Assembly: GCA_045128735.1 (NCBI GenBank)
Contig: JBGVRT010000007.1
Coordinates: 1-64,000 of the forward strand
DNA length: 64,000 nt
Source: RGIG8775 sp045128735
GTDB taxonomy: Bacteria; Bacillota; Clostridia; Oscillospirales; CAG-272
Reading direction: 5' to 3'
Position numbers and translations under genes: made by a program. A model generated the notes under the pieces. That model was not told where the DNA came from and did not search any database. It worked only from the letters and a program-made list of their open reading frames with translations. Positions 36,043-43,112 of this stretch are shown here, one piece after another. The stretch's first letter is position 1, and each line of letters opens with the position of its first letter.

Positions 36043-37464
36043 ATGGATAGAAATAAAAAGCTTTTATCAAATACCTTGATTCTTGCACTCGGCACATTTG
36101 GCTCAAAGCTGCTTGTGTTCCTTATGATGCCGCTGTATACAGCGGTCCTTGCAAGCGATCAGTTCAGCGTTGCCGATCTTATATCGCAAACAGCCAATCT
36201 GCTTATCCCGCTTGCGTGTATCGGTATTGTGGACGGAATATTCAGATTCACGCTCGACGGAGAGGGCGAAAGAAAAAAGACCTTTTCTTCGGGGCTTGCC
36301 GTGTTGCTTGTATCGTCCGCGATTTTTGCGGTTATAGCGGTTATTATTGACCTTGTTGGAATACCCGGACAGATGGGCGAATACGTCTGGCTTGTCGCAT
36401 TTTACGTTATTGCCGCTAATATTCACTCTGCGGTGGCTCAGTATATAAGAGCAAAAGGGAACACCGTACTGTTTTCTGTGGGCGGAATGATAGGTACGCT
36501 TTTAACCGTTGCGTTTAATATTCTTTTCCTCATAGTTTTCAAATGGGGCGTGCTTGGCTACGTGCTTTCGGTTGTGATTGCCGACGTGGTTATCACAGTG
36601 ATACTTTTTATTGTAGCAAAGCTGTACCGTGATATTGATTTCAGGCTTGTTGACAAAAACAAAATATTCGAAATGCTCAAATACAGTATACCTATGATTC
36701 CGACCACGATATTTTGGTGGATCACAAACGTTTCAGACAGGTATATGGTTTCGGCTATGGTTGGTCATGACGTAAACGGACTTTATTCCGCAGCGTATAA
36801 AATTCCTACGCTGTTAACTCTGCTTTGTATGGTATTTATTGAAGCGTGGCAGTTCTCTGCGGTAAGCGAAAGCGACGAAAAGGAAAGGGCAGACTTTTTT
36901 ACATCGGTGTTTTCGGCTTATCAGGGAATAATGTTTATGGCTGCTTCTGCACTTATTCTTTTCTCAAAGGTTGCTACAGTAATATTGCTTGACGACAGCT
37001 ATTACGATTCGTGGCAATATATTCCCGTTCTCGCTGTTGCAATGGCGTATTCTGCTCTTGTAACCTTTATGGGAAGCGTGTACCTTGTTAAAAAGAAAAG
37101 TGTTATGTCGTTCGTTACCGCAACCATAGGCGCTTTGGTAAACGTTGTACTTAACTTTTTGCTTATTCCCCATTTTTCGGCAATGGGTGCGGCAATAGCT
37201 ACCTTTGCAAGCTACTTTACCGTTATGATAATAAGAAGTATAAACACAAAAAAATATGTTCCGTTCAATATGGGAATTATACGGCTGGCTTTTAATACCG
37301 TTGCCGTGGTTGTGCAAGCTACTGTGATGGTGCTTGAGATAAAATATTGGATAGCTATCGAAATTGTAATGTTTGCGACGGTTTTAGCGGTGAATGGCAG
37401 AGATATACTTCGCGGTGTAATCGGAATGTTAAAAAAATTCAAGAAAAAGTCGAAAAAAATTTGA
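36043..37464 (+). CDS. MOP-superfamily polysaccharide flippase-like transporter
   Basis: A 473-residue membrane protein with about 12-14 hydrophobic segments. It begins RNKKLLSNTLILALGTFGSKLLVFL, the usual entry of the oligosaccharide flippase (Wzx/RfbX-type) group, and has DRYMVSAMVGHDVNGLYSAAYKIP in the first half. It probably moves a lipid-linked saccharide across the membrane; no glycosyltransferases are nearby, so the saccharide is unknown. The very basic C-terminus (LKKFKKKSKKI) is cytoplasmic. ATG 36043 was chosen because AGAGAG ends six bases upstream. Confidence 0.9.
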   Translation: MDRNKKLLSNTLILALGTFGSKLLVFLMMPLYTAVLASDQFSVADLISQTANLLIPLACIGIVDGIFRFTLDGEGERKKTFSSGLAVLLVSSAIFAVIAVIIDLVGIPGQMGEYVWLVAFYVIAANIHSAVAQYIRAKGNTVLFSVGGMIGTLLTVAFNILFLIVFKWGVLGYVLSVVIADVVITVILFIVAKLYRDIDFRLVDKNKIFEMLKYSIPMIPTTIFWWITNVSDRYMVSAMVGHDVNGLYSAAYKIPTLLTLLCMVFIEAWQFSAVSESDEKERADFFTSVFSAYQGIMFMAASALILFSKVATVILLDDSYYDSWQYIPVLAVAMAYSALVTFMGSVYLVKKKSVMSFVTATIGALVNVVLNFLLIPHFSAMGAAIATFASYFTVMIIRSINTKKYVPFNMGIIRLAFNTVAVVVQATVMVLEIKYWIAIEIVMFATVLAVNGRDILRGVIGMLKKFKKKSKKI

Positions 37465-37471
37465 AAATCTA

Positions 37472-37500
37472 TTGACAAATATCTTAAAGTGTGGTAGAAT
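37472..37500 (+). promoter_or_regulatory. Promoter of rplS
   Basis: Consensus TTGACA at 37472-37477, 17-base spacer, TAGAAT at 37495-37500. Confidence 0.82.
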
Positions 37501-37508
37501 ATTCACAC

Positions 37509-37568
37509 TGTGTGCTTTTGGCGCACAATTAAAGAACAGTCCGCTGCGATGCTCTGCATGAATGTTCT
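37509..37568 (+). promoter_or_regulatory. Structured leader of rplS, candidate L19 leader RNA
   Basis: Between the promoter and the ribosome binding site AAGGAGGG (37576-37583) are two hairpins: TGTGTGC/GCGCACA with a TTTTG loop (37509-37527), and AGAACA (37533-37538) pairing with TGTTCT (37563-37568) around a small inner ATGC/GCAT hairpin. Position and size fit the known L19 autoregulatory leader class of Firmicutes; I could not compare it with the consensus. Confidence 0.6.
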
Positions 37569-37591
37569 GATTATTAAGGAGGGCCAAAAAA

Positions 37592-37933
37592 ATGGATATT
37601 ATCAAGGCTTTTACAAGTGAGCAGCTCAAGGAGAACGTTCCTACTGTTAACGTTGGTGACACAATTCGTGTTCACAACAAGATCAAGGAGGGTTCTCGTG
37701 AAAGAATTCAGATGTTCGAGGGTACCGTTATCGCAAAGCACGGCGGCGGAATCTCCGAGACATTCACCGTAAGACGTGTTTCTTGCGGCTGTGGCGTGGA
37801 AAAGACGTTCCCCATTCATTCTCCCAACGTAGAGAAGGTTGACGTTATCCGCGTAGGTAAGGTTAGACGTGCAAAGCTTTACTATCTCCGTGATAGAGTT
37901 GGTAAGGCATCTAAGGTTAAAGAGAAGATATAA
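37592..37933 (+). CDS. rplS: Ribosomal protein L19
   Basis: A 113-residue large-subunit protein at the 30S-50S interface. NVGDTIRVHNKIKEGSRERIQMFEGTVIA-type sequence, SETFTVRRVS and EKTFPIHSPNVEKVDVIRVGKVRRAKLYYLR are all diagnostic and full length. It has its own consensus promoter, a structured leader and a terminator. Its usual neighbours trmD and rimM are absent. Confidence 0.98.
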   Translation: MDIIKAFTSEQLKENVPTVNVGDTIRVHNKIKEGSRERIQMFEGTVIAKHGGGISETFTVRRVSCGCGVEKTFPIHSPNVEKVDVIRVGKVRRAKLYYLRDRVGKASKVKEKI

Positions 37934-37956
37934 GCTTTTCTGAAATCTGATAAAAG

Positions 37957-37988
37957 GGTGCGAGCGGCTTGTCCGAGCGCACCTTTTT
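37957..37988 (+). terminator. Terminator after rplS
   Basis: GGTGCG...CGCACC outer stem with an inner CGG/CCG pairing, then TTTTT. Confidence 0.82.
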
Positions 37989-38182
37989 GTTTTGCTTGCA
38001 AGAGGGAGTTTTCAAATCCGAGATTTGTTCAAAAAAGGGAAGTACTTGATCATTGCCCAAGGAAATTTCAGTCTTAAGAGGCGAAAAAGCCAATCTGGAT
38101 TACGAATTTTGAATTTTTTTGCCGTAATGTGTCAACAAATCAAAAAAATTGATAAAATATCGAAACTTTTTTCAAAAAACTA

Positions 38183-38211
38183 TAGACATTTTTGAAAAAA
38201 TATTATATAAT
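38183..38211 (+). promoter_or_regulatory. Promoter of the hydrogenase operon
   Basis: TAGACA at 38183-38188, 17-base spacer, consensus TATAAT at 38206-38211. The stretch between the rplS terminator and this promoter (37989-38182) shows no supported gene. Confidence 0.75.
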
Positions 38212-38241
38212 AAAGCGGTATAGTTATACGCGAAAGTGTGT

Positions 38242-38309
38242 GACCGACAATCGCGGCGGTTGTGTAAGGCAAGCACAGCCGACCGACAAATTATTTTTTT
38301 ATCCGCGAT
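38242..38309 (+). promoter_or_regulatory. Structured 5' leader of the hydrogenase operon
   Basis: The predicted transcript begins near 38218 and has a leader of about 125 bases. It can fold into an outer stem ATCGCGG (38250-38256) with CCGCGAT (38303-38309) and an adjoining inner stem CGGTTGTG (38257-38264) with CACAGCCG (38274-38281) around a nine-base loop. The nine-base word GACCGACAA occurs twice, at 38242 and 38281. The ribosome binding site AGGAGG lies about 20 bases further on. It matches no riboswitch class I recognise. Confidence 0.55.
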
Positions 38310-38342
38310 AGTTAAAAAAATATCAATCAGGAGGTACTATCA

Positions 38343-38837
38343 ATGAAAAAGAAATTGACGACAGTCGAATTTCGTGGCACTAAGGAGCAGGAAGAAAAGC
38401 TTCTTGAGGTAATTGCGAAGTACGACGGTGTTCCCGGAAAGACAATGCCTATTCTCCAGGAAGCACAGGACATCTACGGTTATCTTCCCATCGAGGTTCA
38501 GAAGATAATTGCAGACAAGACAGGAATTCCGCTTGAGGAGATCTTCGGAATCGCGTCCTTCTACGCACAGTTCAAGCTTAACCCCAACGGCGAGGTATCT
38601 ATTGCCGTATGTCTTGGTACAGCTTGCTATGTAAAGGGTTCGGGCGATATTATCGAAGAGTTCTCCAGACAGCTTGACCTTCCCGTAGGAAGCACGTCTC
38701 CCGACGGAAAGTATTCTATCGAAGCTACTCGTTGCATCGGTGCTTGCGGTCTTGCTCCCGTTCTTACGGTTAACGGTGACGTATACGGCAGACTTACCAA
38801 AGCAGACGTTGCCGGAATTCTTGCAAAGTATAAATAA
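38343..38837 (+). CDS. hydC: NuoE/HydC-type [2Fe-2S] subunit of bifurcating hydrogenase
   Basis: A 164-residue thioredoxin-like ferredoxin. An N-terminal helical part (PGKTMPILQEAQDIYGYLP) precedes FGIASFYAQF, and the four cluster cysteines are in VCLGTACYVKG and CIGACGLAPV. This is the gamma subunit of HydABC-type NAD- and ferredoxin-dependent hydrogenases or the NuoE of complex I. No other complex I genes are present, so the hydrogenase role is preferred. It is the first gene of the operon; AGGAGG lies before the ATG. Confidence 0.93.
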   Translation: MKKKLTTVEFRGTKEQEEKLLEVIAKYDGVPGKTMPILQEAQDIYGYLPIEVQKIIADKTGIPLEEIFGIASFYAQFKLNPNGEVSIAVCLGTACYVKGSGDIIEEFSRQLDLPVGSTSPDGKYSIEATRCIGACGLAPVLTVNGDVYGRLTKADVAGILAKYK

Positions 38838-38883
38838 TTTTTCTTGATTTATTCTGCGTTACATAACGCATTGGAGAAAAAGT

Positions 38884-39234
38884 ATGAGGATTAGTGAAAT
38901 CAGAGACCTTCTCGGAGCAGAGGTGATGACAGGGGAGGAAGCGCTTGACCGTGAAGTATTGTCGGCTTTTTGTTGCGATATGATGAGCGACGTTCTGGCG
39001 TACGTTAAAGATCAGGGTGTTCTTGTTACAGGTCTTGTTAACCCTCAGGTCATTCGCACTGCAAATATGATGGATATAGTTTGTATCGTGTTTGTCAGAG
39101 GTAAGGCGCCAACCGAAGAGATGATAGAGCTTGCGAAAGAATTCGACATTGCTGTTTTACTCACCGAAAAACGTGCGTTTGATACAAGCGGTATTCTTTA
39201 TATGGCAGGTCTTTCAAGAAATATTGAGGGTTAG
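38884..39234 (+). CDS. DRTGG-domain protein (first copy)
   Basis: A 116-residue single-domain protein. VLSAFCCDMMSDVLAYVKDQGVLVTGLVNPQVIRTANMMDIVCIVFVRG-like sequence followed by IAVLLTEKRAFDTSGILYMAGL fits the DRTGG-like family found beside hydrogenase and phosphotransacetylase modules. It may bind a ligand or nucleotide; function is unknown. A second copy is at 41023. The ATPase gene starts three bases after its stop. Confidence 0.75.
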   Translation: MRISEIRDLLGAEVMTGEEALDREVLSAFCCDMMSDVLAYVKDQGVLVTGLVNPQVIRTANMMDIVCIVFVRGKAPTEEMIELAKEFDIAVLLTEKRAFDTSGILYMAGLSRNIEG

Positions 39235-39237
39235 AAT

Positions 39238-39660
39238 ATGTCTGAACCCTTAAGATTTCATTTTGATGTTGACGGCTCCGACTTTTCAAGTGCGGGCGCC
39301 GCATCTGTTCTGGTTAAGAAAAAACTGCGTCAACTTTCATACAACCCCGAGGTTATACGAAAGGTCTCAATAGCGATGTACGAGGGTGAAATAAATATGG
39401 TTATTCACGCAAACGGCGGAACTGCTGATGTAGAGCTGTCGGATGATGAAATAGTCATAATCCTCAGCGATAAGGGACCGGGTATACCCGACGTGGAGCT
39501 TGCGATGCAGGCGGGATATTCCACAGCTCACGAAAACATCCGCAATCTCGGATTCGGAGCAGGTATGGGAATTCCCAATATGAAAAAATATACGGACTAT
39601 ATGCATATTGATACTGTTGTGGGTGAGGGAACTACAGTTACTATGAAGGTTAAGCTGTAA
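39238..39660 (+). CDS. RsbW/SpoIIAB-like anti-sigma-type ATPase
   Basis: A 140-residue GHKL protein. KVSIAMYEGEINMVIHANGG is the N box, ILSDKGPGIPDVELAMQAGYS the G1 region, and NLGFGAGMGIPNMKKYTD the G2 region. It is like serine kinases that act on STAS or sigma factors. No sigma factor or STAS gene is adjacent, so the partner is unknown. It lies between the first DRTGG protein and the HydS-like protein. Confidence 0.85.
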   Translation: MSEPLRFHFDVDGSDFSSAGAASVLVKKKLRQLSYNPEVIRKVSIAMYEGEINMVIHANGGTADVELSDDEIVIILSDKGPGIPDVELAMQAGYSTAHENIRNLGFGAGMGIPNMKKYTDYMHIDTVVGEGTTVTMKVKL

Positions 39661-39695
39661 CTTGCCCAAAAACAAATGAATCTATCGAGGTACAT

Positions 39696-41036
39696 ATGAA
39701 GGCTGCTTACAAACACTCGGTATCACTTGATATTGAAAAATGTAAAGGCTGTACAGCCTGCCTTAAACGGTGCCCGACGGAGGCTATTCGTATCCACGAA
39801 GGACACGCTGTAATCAATTCCGACAGATGTATAGACTGCGGTGAGTGTATAAGAGTTTGCCATTCAAAGGCAAAGAAAGCAACTCACGACAGCCTTTCGG
39901 TTCTGAATGATTACAAATATACCGTGGCGCTTCCTGCACCGTCTTTTTACGGGCAGTTTGACAATCTCGACAATATCGGCTACATTATCAAGGGACTTTT
40001 GGATCTTGGTTTTGACGATGTTTTTGAGGTGGCTTGCGCGGCTGAGATAGTGAGTGCTTATACTCGCCAATACATCAATCGCGCTGACATCAAAAAGCCG
40101 ATAATCAGTTCTGCTTGTCCAACGATAACCAGGCTGATCAGCACTAATTATCCTTACTTGTGCGAAAATATTATGCCAATACTTCCGCCCATAGACGTTG
40201 CCGCAATGCTGGCACGCGAAAAGGCACTCAGGGAGCATCCCGAGCTTGCGCCCGAGGATATAGGAATAATATTTATCTCGCCTTGTCCTGCAAAGGTAAG
40301 CTATATAAAGAATAACTTTGCGGGCGAACGAAATTACATTTCAGCTGCCGTTTCGGTGCGCGATGTGTATTTTGCTTTACTTGACAAAATGAAGAAGGGG
40401 GAGACCGAGCCGCTTGAGTCTACCGAATCGGGAATTATCGGTATCGGTTGGGCTTCTACGGGAGGCGAATCCTCTGCCATACTTAATGACAGATATCTCG
40501 CCGCAGACGGAATTGAGAACTGTATAAGAGTTCTTGACCAGATAGACAGCGCGGACATTACCACTCTTGATTTTGTAGAACTTAATGCTTGTAACGGCGG
40601 TTGCGTTGGCGGCGCAATGACGGTCGCAAATGCCTATATTGCGCAGGCGCGGCTTCAGTCGCTTAAACGCTATCTTCCCGTTTCACCTAACAGACCTGCA
40701 AGCGATTGGATACCCGATGAATATTTCCATGAGAAAAACGTTGAGTACAATCCTTACAGCTCACTGTCACCCGACAGAAAAACAGCGATGCGTATGATGC
40801 GCGACATCGAAGAGCTTACCAAAAAGCTTCCCGGACTTGATTGCGGCTCCTGCGGTGCACCCACGTGTATGGCGTTTGCAGAGGACGTTGTGAAGAATGA
40901 AACGAGCATTGATGAATGTACCGTTATCCTCAAACGTGCTTTGAAGGCGCACGGTATTGACAGGGAATTGCTTGATTCGGAATTGAAAAATTTTGAATCC
41001 TTCAAAAAGGAGGGCGGCGCCAATGACGGTGAGTGA
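39696..41036 (+). CDS. HydS-like [FeFe]-hydrogenase homolog, putative sensory
   Basis: A 446-residue iron-sulfur protein. The N-terminus has two 4Fe-4S motifs (CKGCTACLKRCPTEA, CIDCGECIRVC). The middle is an H-cluster-type domain with degenerate motifs: SACPTITR (Ala140-Cys141), FISPCPAKV and ELNACNGGCVGGAM. The C-terminus adds CGSCGAPTCMAFAEDVV, a 4Fe-4S domain that a catalytic HydA lacks. Replacement of the residue before Cys141 by Ala is what is described for sensory (group C/D) hydrogenases, which lack the proton-relay Cys. It therefore probably senses H2 or redox state. Overlaps the next gene by 14 bases. Confidence 0.82.
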   Translation: MKAAYKHSVSLDIEKCKGCTACLKRCPTEAIRIHEGHAVINSDRCIDCGECIRVCHSKAKKATHDSLSVLNDYKYTVALPAPSFYGQFDNLDNIGYIIKGLLDLGFDDVFEVACAAEIVSAYTRQYINRADIKKPIISSACPTITRLISTNYPYLCENIMPILPPIDVAAMLAREKALREHPELAPEDIGIIFISPCPAKVSYIKNNFAGERNYISAAVSVRDVYFALLDKMKKGETEPLESTESGIIGIGWASTGGESSAILNDRYLAADGIENCIRVLDQIDSADITTLDFVELNACNGGCVGGAMTVANAYIAQARLQSLKRYLPVSPNRPASDWIPDEYFHEKNVEYNPYSSLSPDRKTAMRMMRDIEELTKKLPGLDCGSCGAPTCMAFAEDVVKNETSIDECTVILKRALKAHGIDRELLDSELKNFESFKKEGGANDGE

Positions 41037-41361
41037 GATTAAAGCGAGAATCGGAGCACAGCTTGTGTGCGGAGATGATTCGGCGCATTTCGACGGTGTT
41101 TACGTCGGGGATCTTCTCAGCCGGGCAATGAGTCACGTTGAGAGTGACAACCTTTGGATCACGATAATGTCAAACGTTAACGTGGTTGCCGTTGCAACTC
41201 TTACCGAGCCTGCGGCTGTGATACTTGCCGAGGGTGTCGAGCTTCAGTCGGATGCTCTTGCAAGCGCAAAAGAAAACGGTATTACTGTGCTTTCAACAGC
41301 ACTTTCTGCATATGAGATTGCAGTTGAGCTTAATAAAGCCATAACGGAGAACGGCATATGA
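41023..41361 (+). CDS. DRTGG-domain protein (second copy)
   Basis: A 112-residue protein similar in layout to that at 38884: MTVSEIKARIGAQLVCG at the start, then SHVESDNLWITIMSNVNVVAVATL, AAVILAEGV and ENGITVLSTALSAYEIAVEL. Starts inside the hydS-like gene (14 bases) with GGAGGG upstream, and ends with an ATGA overlap to the PHP gene, so the three are translationally coupled. Function unknown. Confidence 0.75.
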   Translation: MTVSEIKARIGAQLVCGDDSAHFDGVYVGDLLSRAMSHVESDNLWITIMSNVNVVAVATLTEPAAVILAEGVELQSDALASAKENGITVLSTALSAYEIAVELNKAITENGI

Positions 41362-42122
41362 GCCTCTACCGTTGCGATCTTCATGTCCATTCCTGCCTTT
41401 CACCTTGCGGTGACGAGGATATGACTCCCGGCAATATTGTCGGAATAGCGCTTTTGAACGGACTTCAAATCGTTGCGCTTACCGACCATAATACTGTGAA
41501 AAACTGTCCGTCGTTTTTTAAGCTGGCTAAGACACACGGAATAATTCCAGTGGCTGGCGTTGAGCTTACTACCAACGAAGATGTTCACGCGGTCTGCCTT
41601 TTTAGAACGCTTGACGCGGCAATGGATTTTGGAGAGTATATTGAAAGTAAACGTATCCGTATAAAGAATGATCCCGGAATTTTCGGAAGACAGCTTTTGA
41701 TCGACGAAAACGATAAAACAATCGGCGAAGAGGAATATCTGCTTATCAATGCGGTTGACCTTTCGCTTGAAGAAGCTTTTGTGGAGGTCAGCAAGCGCGG
41801 CGGTGTGTGCTATCCCGCACATATTGACCGAAGCTCAAATGGTATAATATCAATGCTGGGTGATTTCCCGCCTGAACCGCGATTTACTGCTTTTGAGCTT
41901 AACGATGCGTCCTCATACGAGGAGTGCTTGAGTCGATTCCCAATACTTAAGGAACGCGAACTCGTGCACGTTGCAGCATCAGATGCCCATTACCTTACCG
42001 ATATCTCCGAGGAAGGATTTGCTGTTGAGCTTGACGACGAGCCGTACTCGTCGGATATCGTCAGAAATAATCTTATAGATTACCTACTCGGAATCAAAAA
42101 GGGCGGTGACAAAAATGGATGA
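41358..42122 (+). CDS. PHP-domain phosphoesterase
   Basis: A 254-residue polymerase-and-histidinol-phosphatase-fold hydrolase. Metal ligands are in CDLHVHSCLSPCGDEDMTP, ALTDHNTV, GVELTTNEDVHAVCLF, YPAHIDRSSNG and ASDAHYL. The family hydrolyses phosphoesters such as 3',5'-bisphosphate nucleotides; substrate here is not known. Embedded in the hydrogenase operon with overlaps on both sides. Confidence 0.87.
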   Translation: MSLYRCDLHVHSCLSPCGDEDMTPGNIVGIALLNGLQIVALTDHNTVKNCPSFFKLAKTHGIIPVAGVELTTNEDVHAVCLFRTLDAAMDFGEYIESKRIRIKNDPGIFGRQLLIDENDKTIGEEEYLLINAVDLSLEEAFVEVSKRGGVCYPAHIDRSSNGIISMLGDFPPEPRFTAFELNDASSYEECLSRFPILKERELVHVAASDAHYLTDISEEGFAVELDDEPYSSDIVRNNLIDYLLGIKKGGDKNG

Positions 42123-42663
42123 GCTTTCGCTTTACGTTCTTGATATCACAATGAATTCTGTGAGAGCGGGAGCAACCGAAATATCGGTCGAGCTTGTTGA
42201 AGAAGGTGAGTGGCTTACCTTTACGGTAGGCGACAACGGTTGCGGAATGACCGATGAACAGCTTGATAAGCTCTCAAATCCGTTCTTCACAACAAGAAAG
42301 ACCCGAAAGGTTGGACTTGGTATTCCGTTTTTGAAAATGCTTGCTGAAATGACGGGCGGAGAGGTTAAAATAACCTCAGTACACGAGTCGGTATCTACTG
42401 ACCACGGTACAACGACCTGCGCTAAGTTTGGAAAAAATCACATTGATTTTATTCCGCTTGGAGATATGGTCGAAACAGTAAAAACACTTATTCAGGGATC
42501 TCCCGATATCAATTTTACCTATCGGCACAAGACCGAGAACGGGGAAGTGACACTTTCCTGTAAGGAGATGCGAGAGGTGCTTGGAGACATTCCCTTAAAC
42601 GAGCCCGAAATACTGAGCTGGATAGGCGAAAACCTTAAAGAGCAGTATGCGGAGCTTCGTTGA
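42115..42663 (+). CDS. GHKL-type ATP-binding protein
   Basis: A 182-residue histidine-kinase-like ATPase with no receiver or sensor domain. DITMNSVRAGATEISVEL is the N box, VGDNGCGMTDEQLDKLSNPFFTTRKTRKVGLG the G1/F boxes and GIPFLKMLAEMTGGEV the G2 region. It overlaps the PHP gene by 8 bases. Its job in the operon is unknown; a signalling role is inferred. Confidence 0.82.
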   Translation: MDELSLYVLDITMNSVRAGATEISVELVEEGEWLTFTVGDNGCGMTDEQLDKLSNPFFTTRKTRKVGLGIPFLKMLAEMTGGEVKITSVHESVSTDHGTTTCAKFGKNHIDFIPLGDMVETVKTLIQGSPDINFTYRHKTENGEVTLSCKEMREVLGDIPLNEPEILSWIGENLKEQYAELR

Positions 42664-42706
42664 ATCTTGTTAAAAATTTTTTATATAAAACGAAAGGATG
42701 ATCACT

Positions 42707-43078
42707 ATGAAGTCACTTGAAGAGTTGAAGGCAATAAAAGCCAAAATGCAGGACAAGGTTGCTCTGCGTACTTCCAGCGGCGAGACCCGTATCGTAGTCG
42801 GAATGGCAACCTGCGGAATTGCTGCAGGCGCACGCCCCGTACTCAACGCATTTGTTGAGGGTGTAGCAGAGGCAGGCATCGGAGACAGCGTTATGGTTAC
42901 TCAGACAGGTTGTATCGGTATTTGTCAGTATGAGCCTGTTGTTGAGGTATATGTTCAGGGCGCTGAAAAGATTACTTACGTTAAGATGACCCCCGAGCGT
43001 GCAAAGGAAGTTCTTGAGAAGCACATCAAGGGCGGAAACGTTGTTACCGAGTACACCATCGGCGCGCTCAAAAAGTAA
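42707..43078 (+). CDS. Thioredoxin-like [2Fe-2S] ferredoxin
   Basis: A 123-residue protein. Cysteines in GMATCGIAAGARPV and QTGCIGICQYEPVVEV fit a thioredoxin-like 2Fe-2S cluster, the type found as a separate protein or as the N-terminal part of HydB. Possible electron carrier of the hydrogenase. ATG 42707 is used because AAAGGA precedes it by 8 bases; the ATG at 42698 overlaps that site. Confidence 0.85.
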   Translation: MKSLEELKAIKAKMQDKVALRTSSGETRIVVGMATCGIAAGARPVLNAFVEGVAEAGIGDSVMVTQTGCIGICQYEPVVEVYVQGAEKITYVKMTPERAKEVLEKHIKGGNVVTEYTIGALKK

Positions 43079-43112
43079 TTCTTAAAAAGTAAATTAGGAG
43101 GAATAAATACAA

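Noticed and set aside
37992..38195. 67-residue plus-strand open frame between rplS and the hydrogenase operon
   Set aside because: No ribosome binding site, Lys/Phe-rich AT translation that overlaps the hydrogenase promoter.
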